From positions 62,001 through 126,000 of the forward strand of contig NZ_PJRS01000046.1 of NCBI RefSeq assembly GCF_002858925.1: 64,000 bases of DNA, read 5' to 3'. Shown here one piece after another: positions 8,398 through 16,615 of the stretch; within the stretch, counting starts at the first letter, position 1; every line of letters begins with the position of its first letter. Made by a program: the position numbers and the translations under genes. A model generated the notes under the pieces. That model made no database searches, was not told the DNA's origin, and saw only the letters and a list, made by a program, of their open reading frames with translations. The stretch is from Caulobacter zeae (GTDB lineage: Bacteria; Pseudomonadota; Alphaproteobacteria; Caulobacterales; Caulobacteraceae).

Positions 8398-8424
8398 GGA
8401 GTATTGCCACTGTGACAATACTCC
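8398..8424. promoter_or_regulatory. 27-bp dyad upstream of the PfpI-PhzF operon
   Basis: Arms GGAGTATTG and CAATACTCC flank an inner CAC-T-GTG, giving a near-perfect 27-bp dyad centred on 8411 with one mismatched pair. It lies 12 bases past the stop of the GH43 gene and about 60 bases before the PfpI start. It can be read as an operator for the PfpI-PhzF operon, or as a terminator of the GH43 gene since TTTTGCTT follows it on the minus strand. Confidence 0.7.
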
Positions 8425-8435
8425 CAAGCGGTCCG

Positions 8436-10079
8436 TCAGGCGCTCTCGTCCACCTTCGGCAGGCCGGCGCGATAGACGAAGTCGCGCAGCTTCACCTGTC
8501 CGCTTCCCGCGGCGTAGAGCCCCAGCTTCAGGCTGATGAAGCCGCCGAACACGTTGTGGTGCATGCCCGAGACCTCCATCCGCGTGCCGTGGCGGCTCCA
8601 GGTGCGTCCGTCGTCGTAGGAATACCAGTAGGTGACGACGTGCTCGTCGTTGCGGATCTTCAGGCGCAGGCGGCGGGCGTCGTGCTTGACCCGCGCCCAG
8701 GCCAGCTCCTCGGCGTACTGGAAGGTCTTCAGGGCTGTCGGCGTGAAGCCGAGACCCACGAAGGCTTTGTGGTTGTAGAACAGCAGGATCCCCGCCTCGG
8801 CCTCGCCGGTCAGTTCCAGCGAGATCTCGGCCTCGTACGAGCGGTCGCCGACGATGCAGGTCAGCGGTGAGCTGTCGATCGGCGAGCCTCCCTTGCCCTT
8901 CAGCGTCAGCGCCTTGCCGCCGTAGGTCGCGCGCGACGCCTCGTCAGGCCCCGGCTCATGGAAGGCCCACTGCACGCCCATGCGGTCGACCGAGAAGTCG
9001 TCGCTCAGCGACATGCCCGAGGGCCCGGCCTTGCCGCCGCGCGGCTTGCGGATGGGCTTGGAGAGATCCCCGCCCAGCGGCCTGAACCAGCCGTCGGCCG
9101 TCCATTCGATCGGCTCCAGCAGGGTCTGGCGGCCCAGCGTCCAGTAGCCGTTTTCGTAGCCGTGATAGACCATCCACCAGTCGCCGGCCGGTCCCTCCAC
9201 CAGGCTCGCATGACCGCGCGACCACCAGGGCTCGTCCTTGCTGCGGGTGCGCACCAGCGGATTGCGCGGGCAGTGCTCCCAGGGCCCGTGCACCGAGCGC
9301 GAGCGGGCGGCGATGACCATGTGGCCGGTCACCGGACCCGCCGTGCCGCCGACGGCCGTGATCAGGTAGAACCAGCCGTTGTGGCGCAGCAGCTTGGGGC
9401 CCTCGGGCGCGAAGTTCTCGACGATCCAGTCGTCGGGATAGCGCCAGGGATCGTAGGCCTTTTCCAGCTGGCCGCCGGTGGCCAGGCCGTCGTCGGTCAG
9501 GCGGATCTTGCGCACGCCGTTGACGAAGAGATAGCGCCGCCCGTCCTCGCCGACGACGTGGCCCGGATCGATGCAGCCGCTGATCTTCAGGTCGACCGGA
9601 TCGCTCCACGGCCCCTCGATGCTGTCGGCCCAGATAGCGAAGATCGACCAGCCCTGCCCCGTCGGATCGGCCGGGATGTAGATGAAGTAGCGGCCCTCGT
9701 GCCTGACCAGGTCGACGGCCCAGATCGTGCCCAGCGGCTTGCGCAGAGCCGGGCCGACCGGCGTCCAGTTCACGAGATCCGTCGACTTCCAGATCACCAG
9801 CCCCGGATAGGCCAGGAACGACGAGAACGTCATGTAGTAGACGTCGCCGTCCTTGAGGATCGTCGGGTCGGGATGATCGCCGCTGATGATCGGGTTCAGG
9901 TACGTCCCGTCGCCCAGGTCGGCGACGCGGCGGCCGTCGGGACCCTTGCCCCAGGTCGGCGCGGCCTTCTCGACCGGCTTGGCCTCGGCGGCCTGCACCG
10001 CCAGGGCGGGCGCGGCGGCGGCGCCCGCCAGGAGGCCTTTGAACAGGGTGCGGCGCGGCAGGGCCATAGGGTCGCTCAC
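8436..10079 (-). CDS. Exported GH43-family glycoside hydrolase
   Basis: A 547-residue protein with a twin-arginine-like signal (PRRTLFKGLLAGAAAAPALA), so it is probably periplasmic. The N-terminal five-bladed propeller of family GH43 shows the catalytic base in GDHPDPTI (Asp71), the modulating aspartate in GCIDPGH (Asp171) and the general acid in APEGPKL (Glu227). A C-terminal beta-sandwich (from about residue 340) is the usual DUF1349-like or xylan-binding partner. It likely removes xylose or arabinose from plant polysaccharide. Start may be the GTG given here or the ATG four codons later. A LacI-type operator lies right upstream. Confidence 0.88.
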   Translation of the reverse strand: MSDPMALPRRTLFKGLLAGAAAAPALAVQAAEAKPVEKAAPTWGKGPDGRRVADLGDGTYLNPIISGDHPDPTILKDGDVYYMTFSSFLAYPGLVIWKSTDLVNWTPVGPALRKPLGTIWAVDLVRHEGRYFIYIPADPTGQGWSIFAIWADSIEGPWSDPVDLKISGCIDPGHVVGEDGRRYLFVNGVRKIRLTDDGLATGGQLEKAYDPWRYPDDWIVENFAPEGPKLLRHNGWFYLITAVGGTAGPVTGHMVIAARSRSVHGPWEHCPRNPLVRTRSKDEPWWSRGHASLVEGPAGDWWMVYHGYENGYWTLGRQTLLEPIEWTADGWFRPLGGDLSKPIRKPRGGKAGPSGMSLSDDFSVDRMGVQWAFHEPGPDEASRATYGGKALTLKGKGGSPIDSSPLTCIVGDRSYEAEISLELTGEAEAGILLFYNHKAFVGLGFTPTALKTFQYAEELAWARVKHDARRLRLKIRNDEHVVTYWYSYDDGRTWSRHGTRMEVSGMHHNVFGGFISLKLGLYAAGSGQVKLRDFVYRAGLPKVDESA

Positions 10080-10084
10080 GAAAA

Positions 10085-10098
10085 TGATAGCGCTATCA
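10085..10098. promoter_or_regulatory. LacI-family-type operator before the GH43 gene
   Basis: Perfect 14-bp palindrome TGATAGCGCTATCA with the central CG typical of LacI/GalR-family operators. It lies 6-19 bases before the GH43 start codon. It resembles sugar operators of Caulobacter. No LacI-type regulator gene is in the window, so the regulator would act from elsewhere. Confidence 0.7.
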
Positions 10099-10136
10099 AT
10101 TCCCGTAGAGGGCGGCGACCGCCGCGTCCAGAGCGC

Positions 10137-10715
10137 TCACCCCTCGACGGTGATCTCCGGCCAGCGGGCCTTGGCAGAGCCGGTGGTGCGCGCCCAGCCG
10201 CCCGCCCCCTTCACCCGCAGCGGGTTGGGCCGCAGGCGCATGGCGAACAGGTCGTCCAGGCCGAACGGCGCCCAGACGCGCAAGGTCTCGTCCGTCTCCA
10301 GCCGCACGCCGACGCAGAAGGCCGTCGCCACGAAGCGCTCCAGGGCCTCGGCGCTGGAGCGCAGGGCCGGATAGGGCTCGTCGGCGCCGAACTTCTTCTC
10401 GAACCACAGGTGCACCCGGGCCTGGTTGCGCACCTCGACCAGTTCGCGCAGCGGCGGCTCGAAGGCGGCGGCCACGCGCTGAATCACCACGTCCTCGGCC
10501 TCGTAGGAGGTGTCGCCGTCGTCGTGATAGGCGACGTCGTAGTCCTTGATCCCATAGTCCAGCGGCCGCCCGGTCAGGTGGTTGAACACCGGCTGGTAGA
10601 CGGCGCCCGAAAAGATCATCCAGTCGGGCAGGTCAAGGTCACGGACGGTGCGCAGCACCTGCATGGTCGTCGGCGTGGCGCGGACGATCTCAACGAGGCG
10701 TTCTTCCAACGGCAT
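10137..10715 (-). CDS. Nucleotidyltransferase-fold protein (NTP_transf_6-like)
   Basis: A 192-residue cytosolic protein. The segment GIKDYDVAYHDDGDTSYEAE carries the paired acidic residues of a nucleotidyltransferase active site, and the C-terminal part AVGVRLE..-FGLDDLFAMRLRPNP matches what I remember of the DUF925/NTP_transf_6 family, whose substrate is not known. It overlaps the upstream lipoprotein gene by 26 bases and so belongs to a thiD - lipoprotein - nucleotidyltransferase run. Confidence 0.8.
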   Translation of the reverse strand: MPLEERLVEIVRATPTTMQVLRTVRDLDLPDWMIFSGAVYQPVFNHLTGRPLDYGIKDYDVAYHDDGDTSYEAEDVVIQRVAAAFEPPLRELVEVRNQARVHLWFEKKFGADEPYPALRSSAEALERFVATAFCVGVRLETDETLRVWAPFGLDDLFAMRLRPNPLRVKGAGGWARTTGSAKARWPEITVEG

Positions 10716-11199
10716 CGGGTCTTCTCTGGGTGTCGATCAGGACGGTTTGGGTCGGCGACCAGGCGGGGCGGATGGCGGCCAGGCGATCGGGCCTGGTGCA
10801 GAACTCGTCGGGGACGCCGTCGATCGGATACGAGCCCTCGACCGTCACCCTGCGCACGCCGATCACCTTGCAGCCGCGGATCCGCAGCACCAGCGTTTCG
10901 TACGGAGCAACCCAGCGGCCCCGCCACCAAAGGCCGCCCAGGCGTGAACAGTAGGGCTTCAGTTCGGCCGCCAGGTTCGAGCGTCGCAGCGAGCCCGTGA
11001 GATGGACGGCCGGCTCCACGTCCAGCAACCACGGCGGGGCGGGGTCGTGCACGCAGACCACGTCGGCGTCGTCGCCGAACACCTTGGCCAGCGAGACCTC
11101 GCCCGAAGCCTTGGAGATGTCCACGCCATCGACCCGGATGCAGCCACAGAGGCCAAGGCTCGCGACGATGGAAAGGATCGCGAGCCCGGCCCGCCCCAT
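10690..11199 (-). CDS. Small lipoprotein, function unknown
   Basis: A 169-residue protein with a lipoprotein signal peptide, MGRAGLAILSIVASLGLCGC, the lipobox LGLC placing the acylated cysteine at residue 18. The mature part contains several cysteines that may form disulfides. No family is recognised. Its start codon overlaps the thiD stop by one base (ATGA), and its end overlaps the next gene, so the three are co-transcribed and probably translationally coupled. Confidence 0.72.
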   Translation of the reverse strand: MGRAGLAILSIVASLGLCGCIRVDGVDISKASGEVSLAKVFGDDADVVCVHDPAPPWLLDVEPAVHLTGSLRRSNLAAELKPYCSRLGGLWWRGRWVAPYETLVLRIRGCKVIGVRRVTVEGSYPIDGVPDEFCTRPDRLAAIRPAWSPTQTVLIDTQRRPDAVGRTPR

Positions 11200-12035
11200 C
11201 AGCGCACCGGCCAGGCGTGGTCGAGCGGGCCATGGCCCTTTCCAAGCCCCGGCGCGCGCAGCATGGCCTCATGGACGTAGTTCCAGGCCCGGGCCACAGC
11301 GTCGGTCAGCGGCAGGCCCTGCGACAGGCCCGCGGCGATCGCCGAGGCCAGGGTGCAGCCGGTGCCGTGGGTGTGGCGGGTGTCGATCCGCTCGCCCTCG
11401 AAGCTGGTCTCGCCCTGCGGGGTGATCAGCAGGTCCACGACCCGTTCGATTCCTTTTTCGCTCTTGTTGGCGACATGGCCGCCCTTCATCAGCACCGCCT
11501 TGGCGCCCAGGGCCAGCAGGGCCTCGCCGGCGCGGCGCTGGTCGTCGATCGTCTCGACCGGCAGGCCGGTCAGGGCGCTGGCCTCGGGGGCGTTGGGGGT
11601 CAGCAGGGCCGCGCGCGGGATCATCAGCGACTTGACCGCATCGATCGCCTGCTCGGCCAGCAGCGACGCGCCGCCCTTGGCGATCATCACCGGATCGACC
11701 ACGGCCGGAATCTGCGGGGCGCTGGCCAGCACCCGGGCCACGATCTCTACCACGCCCACGTCGCCCAGCATGCCGGTCTTGAAGGCGTCGGCGCCGATGT
11801 CGTCAAGCACGGCGCGGGCCTGGGCCTCGATCACCTCGAGCGGGATCGGATGCACGCCGGTGACGCCCAGGGTGTTCTGCACGGTGACGGCGGTAATGGC
11901 CGTGGCCGCATAGCCGCCGAGCGCGGTGATGGTCTTGATGTCGGCCTGGATGCCCGCGCCGCCGCCGGAATCGGATCCGGCCAGGACGAGCACGCGGCCC
12001 AGGAATTGTGAATCGGAGGAAGGCGCTTGGGTCAC
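11199..12035 (-). CDS. thiD: Hydroxymethylpyrimidine/phosphomethylpyrimidine kinase
   Basis: Ribokinase-fold enzyme that phosphorylates HMP and HMP-phosphate with ATP in thiamine synthesis. The 278-residue protein has the HMP-binding GSDSGGGAGIQADIKT motif near residue 21, the TVQNTLGV segment, DPVMIAKGG, and the anion-hole/catalytic HTHGTGCTLASAIAA motif near residue 230. The start is GTG with an AGGAGAGG ribosome binding site; family length is normal. No other thiamine gene is nearby, which is common for thiD. Confidence 0.95.
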   Translation of the reverse strand: MTQAPSSDSQFLGRVLVLAGSDSGGGAGIQADIKTITALGGYAATAITAVTVQNTLGVTGVHPIPLEVIEAQARAVLDDIGADAFKTGMLGDVGVVEIVARVLASAPQIPAVVDPVMIAKGGASLLAEQAIDAVKSLMIPRAALLTPNAPEASALTGLPVETIDDQRRAGEALLALGAKAVLMKGGHVANKSEKGIERVVDLLITPQGETSFEGERIDTRHTHGTGCTLASAIAAGLSQGLPLTDAVARAWNYVHEAMLRAPGLGKGHGPLDHAWPVR

Positions 12036-12076
12036 GCGCCTCTCCTACCCCGCTTTTAAACTTGGTTGAACCGGTG

Positions 12077-12589
12077 TCAGGCCGCTCCGAAGGCGGCGGT
12101 CAGACGGTCGAACTGGGCCTGAACGGGGCGCGGAGCCTCATCGACGGCGGCGGCCTCGACATACATGCGCTGGTCCAGGTGGCGGACGCGCTCGTACAGG
12201 CGCTCGGAGCGCTGCAGCAGACTGACCAGACCGAAGGGCAGGTCCTCGATGGCGGCCTGCTGCTCGCCGGCCTCCAGGGCCAGGCGGTAGTTCTCGGCGC
12301 AGGCGGCCTCGGGGGCCATCTCGCCTTCCTTCACCGCGCGCTGCACCAGCAGCCACGAGGCGACCTGCATCAGGCGGGTGGTCAGGCGCATGCTCTCGCT
12401 CGCATAGGCCAGGGCGGCGTTGCGCGAGAGGATCTTGCTGTCGTGACGGCCGGCCCCGTCGAGATAGGCCGCGGTCTCCTCGACCAGCAGCATGCCCTCG
12501 TCGAAGGTGCGGTCGAACAATTCCGAGCGGGCGAAGTCCTGGATGACTCCCGCCCGCCAGGGGGCCGTGGACGCGTTCGGATCGGTCAT
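12077..12589 (-). CDS. DUF1465 family protein
   Basis: A 170-residue mostly helical protein starting MTDPNASTAPWRAG. The stretch SELFDRTFDEGMLLVEETAAYLDG and SKILSRNAALAYASESMRLTTRLMQVASWLLVQRAV are the hallmark of alphaproteobacterial DUF1465. The family is often found near helical small proteins such as DUF1192, as here, and its function is not established. The 153-base gap upstream holds a GANTC site at about 12690 but no convincing promoter. Confidence 0.85.
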   Translation of the reverse strand: MTDPNASTAPWRAGVIQDFARSELFDRTFDEGMLLVEETAAYLDGAGRHDSKILSRNAALAYASESMRLTTRLMQVASWLLVQRAVKEGEMAPEAACAENYRLALEAGEQQAAIEDLPFGLVSLLQRSERLYERVRHLDQRMYVEAAAVDEAPRPVQAQFDRLTAAFGAA

Positions 12590-12742
12590 GTCTACTCAAT
12601 GCCCCAAAGGCCGCGAGGACGTCTCGCTTGTCGGGGTGGACTGCAACCCCCGTGCCAAGTCTTAACGTCCCGTTTCGCGACCGCCCGAATCGGTGCGACC
12701 GGCAGGCGCACGCCAACGTCCACTGCTAGCGTAAACCTTTCG

Positions 12743-12949
12743 TTAGTCTAGGCGACCAAACAGCGCATCGGCCGCCGCGCGTCCCGCTTTCTTCTTGCTG
12801 AGTTGGGCCTTGGTGCGGGCGATCTCGGCCTCCAGGGCTTCGATCCGCTCTTCCAGTTCACGCACGCCGTAGCTCTCGAGATCCTCGTGCGTGGCCGTGT
12901 TCAGCGCGTCGCCGCGGAACGCGCGCGGCTCGACCGGCTCTTCGATCAT
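12743..12949 (-). CDS. DUF1192 family protein
   Basis: A 68-residue protein starting MIEEPVEPRAFRGDAL. The core ESYGVRELEERIEALEAEIARTKAQLSKKK forms a short coiled coil typical of DUF1192. A perfect GGAGG lies six bases before the ATG, which decides the start against a longer reading. It is divergent from the quinone oxidoreductase gene. Function unknown. Confidence 0.85.
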   Translation of the reverse strand: MIEEPVEPRAFRGDALNTATHEDLESYGVRELEERIEALEAEIARTKAQLSKKKAGRAAADALFGRLD

Positions 12950-13024
12950 GGGTGACCTCCCTTTCCGACCGACCATGAGACGCCTACCTAGGGCCCAACG
13001 CAAGCGCGACGGAGCGACAGGCCT

Positions 13025-13999
13025 ATGTCCCAGACCATGACCGCGATCGAGATCGAGGGCGGAAAAGGGGCGGCCGACGCCCTGCGCCCGGCAGAGGTCG
13101 AACGCCCCACGCCGGGCCCTGGCGAGATCCTGATCCGGGTGCATGCGGCCGGCGTCAACCGCCCCGATCTCTTGCAGCGCCTGGGTTTCTACCCTCCGCC
13201 CCCGGGCGCGCCGACCACGCTGGGGCTAGAGGTCGCCGGCGAGGTCGAGGTCGCCGCGGGCCGCTGGAAGGTCGGCGACAAGGTCTGCGCCCTGCTGGGC
13301 GGCGGCGGCTACGCGCAGTACGCCGTGGTCGACGCCCGCCAGGCCCTGCCGATCCCCGAGGGCTTCGATTTCGTCCAGGCCGCGGCCCTGCCCGAGACCG
13401 TCTTCACCGTCTTCGCCAACGTGTTCGAACATGGCGCGCTGAAGCCTGGCGAGACCATTTTGATTCATGGTGGCACGTCCGGTATCGGGACAACGGCGAT
13501 CGCCATGGCCAAGGCCGCCGGCGCGACCGTCATCGCCACCGGCCGCGGGGCCGACAAGAAGGCCAAGGCGCTGGAACTGGGCGCTGACCTCGCCGTCGAC
13601 GCCAAGACGGAAGACTTCGCCGAGATCGCCAAGGCGGCCGGCGGCGTCGACGTCGTGCTCGACATGGTCGGGGCCGCCTATTTCGACAAGAACCTCGACG
13701 CCCTGAAGACCGGCGGCCGCATCGTCTACATCGCCGCCCTGGCCGGCGGGACGCTGGAGGTGCCGGTGATGAAGGTGATGCAGAAGCGCGCGGTGATCAC
13801 CGGCTCGACCCTGCGTCCCCGCCCCGCCGACGAAAAGGCCCGCCTGGCCGGCGAGGTCGAGCGCACGGTGTGGCCGTGGATCGCGGCCGGCAAGCTGACG
13901 CCGATCGTCGACGCGACCTTCCCCCTGGCCGACGCGGCCAAGGCGCACGCCCACCTGGAAGCGGGCGAGCACGTAGGCAAGGTGGTGCTGGTGGCGTAG
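13025..13999 (+). CDS. NAD(P)H quinone oxidoreductase (PIG3/zeta-crystallin type)
   Basis: A 324-residue zinc-free medium-chain dehydrogenase. The N-terminal GroES-like domain runs from MTAIEIEGGKGA to about residue 125, with GVNRPDLLQRLGFYPPPPGAP typical of the PIG3-like group. The Rossmann domain has ILIHGGTSGIGTTAIAMAKAAG for NADPH binding near residue 145. It reduces quinones or similar electrophiles in the cytosol. It lacks the structural-zinc cysteines. A second ATG four codons downstream could be the true start. A palindromic repeat follows the stop. Confidence 0.9.
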   Translation: MSQTMTAIEIEGGKGAADALRPAEVERPTPGPGEILIRVHAAGVNRPDLLQRLGFYPPPPGAPTTLGLEVAGEVEVAAGRWKVGDKVCALLGGGGYAQYAVVDARQALPIPEGFDFVQAAALPETVFTVFANVFEHGALKPGETILIHGGTSGIGTTAIAMAKAAGATVIATGRGADKKAKALELGADLAVDAKTEDFAEIAKAAGGVDVVLDMVGAAYFDKNLDALKTGGRIVYIAALAGGTLEVPVMKVMQKRAVITGSTLRPRPADEKARLAGEVERTVWPWIAAGKLTPIVDATFPLADAAKAHAHLEAGEHVGKVVLVA

Positions 14000-14012
14000 G
14001 GCGCCCCTGAAG

Positions 14013-14158
14013 ACCCTCTCCCCGAAGGGGGAGGTGTCGGCGAAGCCGACGGAGGGGGATGTGGCCTGTGTGAGTTTGCAACCGCTTCAGCGTCAGCAGG
14101 GACTTCCCCCTCCGGCCCTCCGGCCCTCCGGGCCACCTCCCCCTTCGGGGGGAGGGTT
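14013..14158. repeat. Palindromic intergenic repeat, family B
   Basis: Stem-forming arms ACCCTCTCCCCGAAGGGGGA near 14013-14032 and CACCTCCCCCTTCGGGGGGA near 14134-14153, with tandem CCGGCCCT units inside. It belongs to the C-rich palindrome group also seen at 16846-17034 and 22056-22187. It fills most of the gap between the oxidoreductase gene and trcR. Confidence 0.8.
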
Positions 14159-14288
14159 CCGGAGTAGCGGCCAAGCCGACGACAGATGATCGATCCCCGT
14201 TCCCTTTCGCTCAGAACCGCATTATAGCTCGGTGTTGAACAACCCCGCCCGGCCGAAAGGTCGGGCGCCGTCATTTCTGGAGGACCGC

Positions 14289-15002
14289 ATGTCCGACATC
14301 CTGATGCCCAAGGCGACCGCCGTCTGGCTCGTGGACAACACCTCGCTGAGCTTCGAGCAGATCGCCGACTTCTGCGGCCTGCACCCGCTGGAAGTCCGTG
14401 GCATCGCCGACGGCGAAGTGGCGCGCGACATCCGCGGCGCCGATCCGATCGGCAACGGCCAGCTGACCCGCGAAGAGCTGGACAAGGCCCAGGGCAACCC
14501 GAACTACCGCATGAAGGCGCAGGTCAGCCGTCACGCCGAGCTGCTGAAGCCGGCCAAGAAGGCCCCGCGCTACACCCCGGTGTCGCGTCGCCAGGACCGT
14601 CCGGACGCCATCGCCTGGTTCATCCGCCACCACCCGGAAGTGACCGACGCCCAGATCTCCAAGATCCTCGGCACGACCAAGGCCACCATCGAGCAGGTGC
14701 GCAACCGCACCCACTGGAACGCGGCCAACATCAAGCCGGTCGACCCGGTGACCCTGGGCCTCGTCGGCCAGCTGGAACTCGACGCCCTCGTCAAGAAGGC
14801 CGCCGAGAAGAAGGCCAAGGACGACGCCAAGCGCGGCATCGTCGCCGAAGACCCGACCCTGCGTCCGGCGGCCGAGACGGCCTACCTCACCGAGGAAGAG
14901 CAGGAAGAGCGCGACATCCGCGCCTCGCGCGCCGAACCGAAAGCCGAAGACGTGTTCGGCTCGTTCTCGGGCAATGTCGACGACGAGGACGACGAGGACT
15001 GA
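14289..15002 (+). CDS. trcR: DUF1013 protein, TrcR-like transcription-associated cell-cycle regulator
   Basis: A 237-residue protein starting MSDILMPKATAVWLVDNTSLSF. Two helix-turn-helix-like segments are visible, SFEQIADFCGLHPLEVRGIADG near residue 20 and DAQISKILGTTKATIEQVRNRT near residue 122, and the C-terminus is acidic (DDEDDED). This is DUF1013, restricted to alphaproteobacteria; the Caulobacter member was named TrcR and described as a protein that tracks with RNA polymerase and affects the cell cycle. The start has a perfect GGAGG five bases upstream. It ends in a strong intrinsic terminator. Confidence 0.9.
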   Translation: MSDILMPKATAVWLVDNTSLSFEQIADFCGLHPLEVRGIADGEVARDIRGADPIGNGQLTREELDKAQGNPNYRMKAQVSRHAELLKPAKKAPRYTPVSRRQDRPDAIAWFIRHHPEVTDAQISKILGTTKATIEQVRNRTHWNAANIKPVDPVTLGLVGQLELDALVKKAAEKKAKDDAKRGIVAEDPTLRPAAETAYLTEEEQEERDIRASRAEPKAEDVFGSFSGNVDDEDDED

Positions 15003-15026
15003 TCCTCGGCCGATCCCGGACAGTAA

Positions 15027-15058
15027 AAAGGCCCATCCGACGCTCGGGTGGGCCTTTT
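15027..15058 (+). terminator. Intrinsic terminator of trcR
   Basis: AAGGCCCATCCGA pairs with TCGGGTGGGCCTT (one G-U pair) over a three-base loop, followed by a T-rich tail (TTTTCTTTG). Confidence 0.85.
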
Positions 15059-15073
15059 CTTTGCCTTTCGGCC

Positions 15074-15153
15074 GGAGCGTGCTCACCACGCTCCAAATGT
15101 TCTTTGGGGGCGCCTGCTTATCCGTTTCCGATCTCTGTCGGAAACGAGCAGGC
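15074..15153. other. Two further stem-loops between trcR and a DUF465 gene
   Basis: GGAGCGTG/CACGCTCC (15074-15081 and 15087-15094, five-base loop) and a longer hairpin with outer arms GCCTGCT/AGCAGGC (15112-15118, 15147-15153) and inner arms TTTCCGA/TCGGAAA (15125-15131, 15138-15144). The second ends two bases from the DUF465 stop on the minus strand and may be its terminator. Confidence 0.65.
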
Positions 15154-15154
15154 T

Positions 15155-15328
15155 CTAATGGAGCCGGGCTCGAAGTCCCTCTATCTCCTCCTTGAGCCTT
15201 AGCTTCTGCCGCTTGAGCTCTCGGAGCCTGGTGGCGTCGCTACCCGGACGGTTGGTCTCCTCCTGGATCGTGCGGTCGAGGTTCTCGTGACGGGACCCCA
15301 GCTCGCGGATACGGGATTCGATGGCCAT
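15155..15328 (-). CDS. DUF465 (YdcH-like) small coiled-coil protein
   Basis: A 57-residue protein, MAIESRIRELGSRHENLD and on to RELKRQKLRLKEEIEGLR. The heptad-like helix and the KRQKLRLKDEI core are the signature of DUF465/YdcH. AAGGAGG eight bases before the ATG is a strong ribosome binding site, which supports it despite the short length. A paralogue sits at 16616-16837 on the other strand, with ubiX and a DUF2390 gene between them. Function unknown. Confidence 0.85.
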   Translation of the reverse strand: MAIESRIRELGSRHENLDRTIQEETNRPGSDATRLRELKRQKLRLKEEIEGLRARLH

Positions 15329-15461
15329 CGGTGAGGCCTCCTTTTGGGCTGTTGACCGAGGGAGTGAACACCCGCTGGCCCGGACTGTCAGATCACATAT
15401 GATTGCAACCAGCAGCGCTTGACGTGGCGCCGCTTAATCCCGTGACGGACGAAAATTCACC

Positions 15462-16079
15462 ATGACGGACGCCGCAGCCCCCGCCTCCAAGCCCCGCCTG
15501 GTCGTCGGAATTTCCGGCGCCTCGGGGGCCATGTACGGCCTGCGCGCCCTGGCCGCCTGCCGCGAGCTGGGCGTCGAGAGCCACCTCGTCATGAGCAAGT
15601 CGGCGGCCCTGACCCTGACCCAGGAGACCGGCCTTGCGGTCGGCGACGTCGCCGCCATGGCCGACGTCGTGCACCGCGTCGGCGACGTCGGCGCCTCGAT
15701 CGCCTCGGGTTCCTTCCGCACCCTGGGCATGATCGTCGCCCCCTGCTCGGTGCGGACCATGAGCGAGATCGCCACCGGCGTGACCTCGTCCCTGCTGACC
15801 CGCGCCGCCGACGTGGTGCTGAAGGAACGCCGGCCGCTGGTGCTGATGGTGCGCGAAAGTCCGCTGCACCTTGGCCACCTGCGCACCCTGACGCGCCTGG
15901 CCGAGATGGGCGCGGTGATCGCCCCGCCGGTTCCGGCGTTCTATGCGAAACCCGCCTCGATCGAGGAGATGGTCGACCAGTCCGTCGGCCGCGTCCTCGA
16001 CCTCTTCGGCCTGACCTGGGGGCCGGTGAAGCGATGGGGCGAGGACCTGCCAACCGTCAATCAAGCGGACGAAAATTAA
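15462..16079 (+). CDS. ubiX: Flavin prenyltransferase UbiX
   Basis: Joins dimethylallyl phosphate to FMN, making the prenylated flavin that UbiD decarboxylases need, for example in ubiquinone synthesis. The 205-residue protein has VVGISGASGAMYGLRAL (FMN/phosphate binding) near residue 13, the SIASGSFRTLGMIVAPCS segment, and VLMVRESPLHLGHLRTL near residue 127, all standard. A GGACGAAAATTCACC leader precedes the ATG without a perfect Shine-Dalgarno. It is followed six bases later by a DUF2390 gene, probably in the same transcript. Confidence 0.95.
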   Translation: MTDAAAPASKPRLVVGISGASGAMYGLRALAACRELGVESHLVMSKSAALTLTQETGLAVGDVAAMADVVHRVGDVGASIASGSFRTLGMIVAPCSVRTMSEIATGVTSSLLTRAADVVLKERRPLVLMVRESPLHLGHLRTLTRLAEMGAVIAPPVPAFYAKPASIEEMVDQSVGRVLDLFGLTWGPVKRWGEDLPTVNQADEN

Positions 16080-16084
16080 CGGCC

Positions 16085-16534
16085 ATGCGGTTCTGGGACT
16101 GGGCGCTTTCCGTCTATGCGCGACAGCCTGTCGCAGTCGCGTGCCTGCACCTGCAGGACGCCCACGGCCAGAACGCGCCGTTCCTGCTTTGGGCCGCCTG
16201 GGCGGCGCTGGAGGGACGTCCCGTCGACCTGCCGCGCGCGGCCGCCTTGGTCCGCGCCTGGGACGCCGAGATCGGCGCGCCCCTGCGCGGCGTACGCCGG
16301 GCGCTGAAGCCCTCTCGTCCCGATATCGACGACGCGGCCCGCGAGATCTTCCGCGACCAGGTCAAGGCCGCGGAACTGGCCGGCGAGAAAGTGCTGATGG
16401 AAAGCCTGGAGGCGACCTGCGGCCCGGTCGACGCCACGCGCGACGTCTATGGCGCGCTGCTGGCGGCGGCCCGCGCCACCGGCGATCCGCCGCACGAGGC
16501 GGCTCTGGCGCGACTTGCCGACGCCCTCGCCTGA
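16085..16534 (+). CDS. TIGR02444/DUF2390 family protein
   Basis: A 149-residue helical protein. The N-terminus MRFWDWALSVYARQPVAVACLHLQDAHGQNAPFLLWAAW is diagnostic of the TIGR02444 family, whose role is unknown. The start is set at the ATG six bases after the ubiX stop, where homology begins; an earlier in-frame start would overlap ubiX. No signal peptide is seen, so it is cytosolic. Confidence 0.85.
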   Translation: MRFWDWALSVYARQPVAVACLHLQDAHGQNAPFLLWAAWAALEGRPVDLPRAAALVRAWDAEIGAPLRGVRRALKPSRPDIDDAAREIFRDQVKAAELAGEKVLMESLEATCGPVDATRDVYGALLAAARATGDPPHEAALARLADALA

Positions 16535-16615
16535 AGATCCGAGAGGGACCTTTACCGGCCGTCAGGCTTTGCTATCTATCACCGCTTTCGGACAGGGGCC
16601 CCAGGAGGAACGTCC

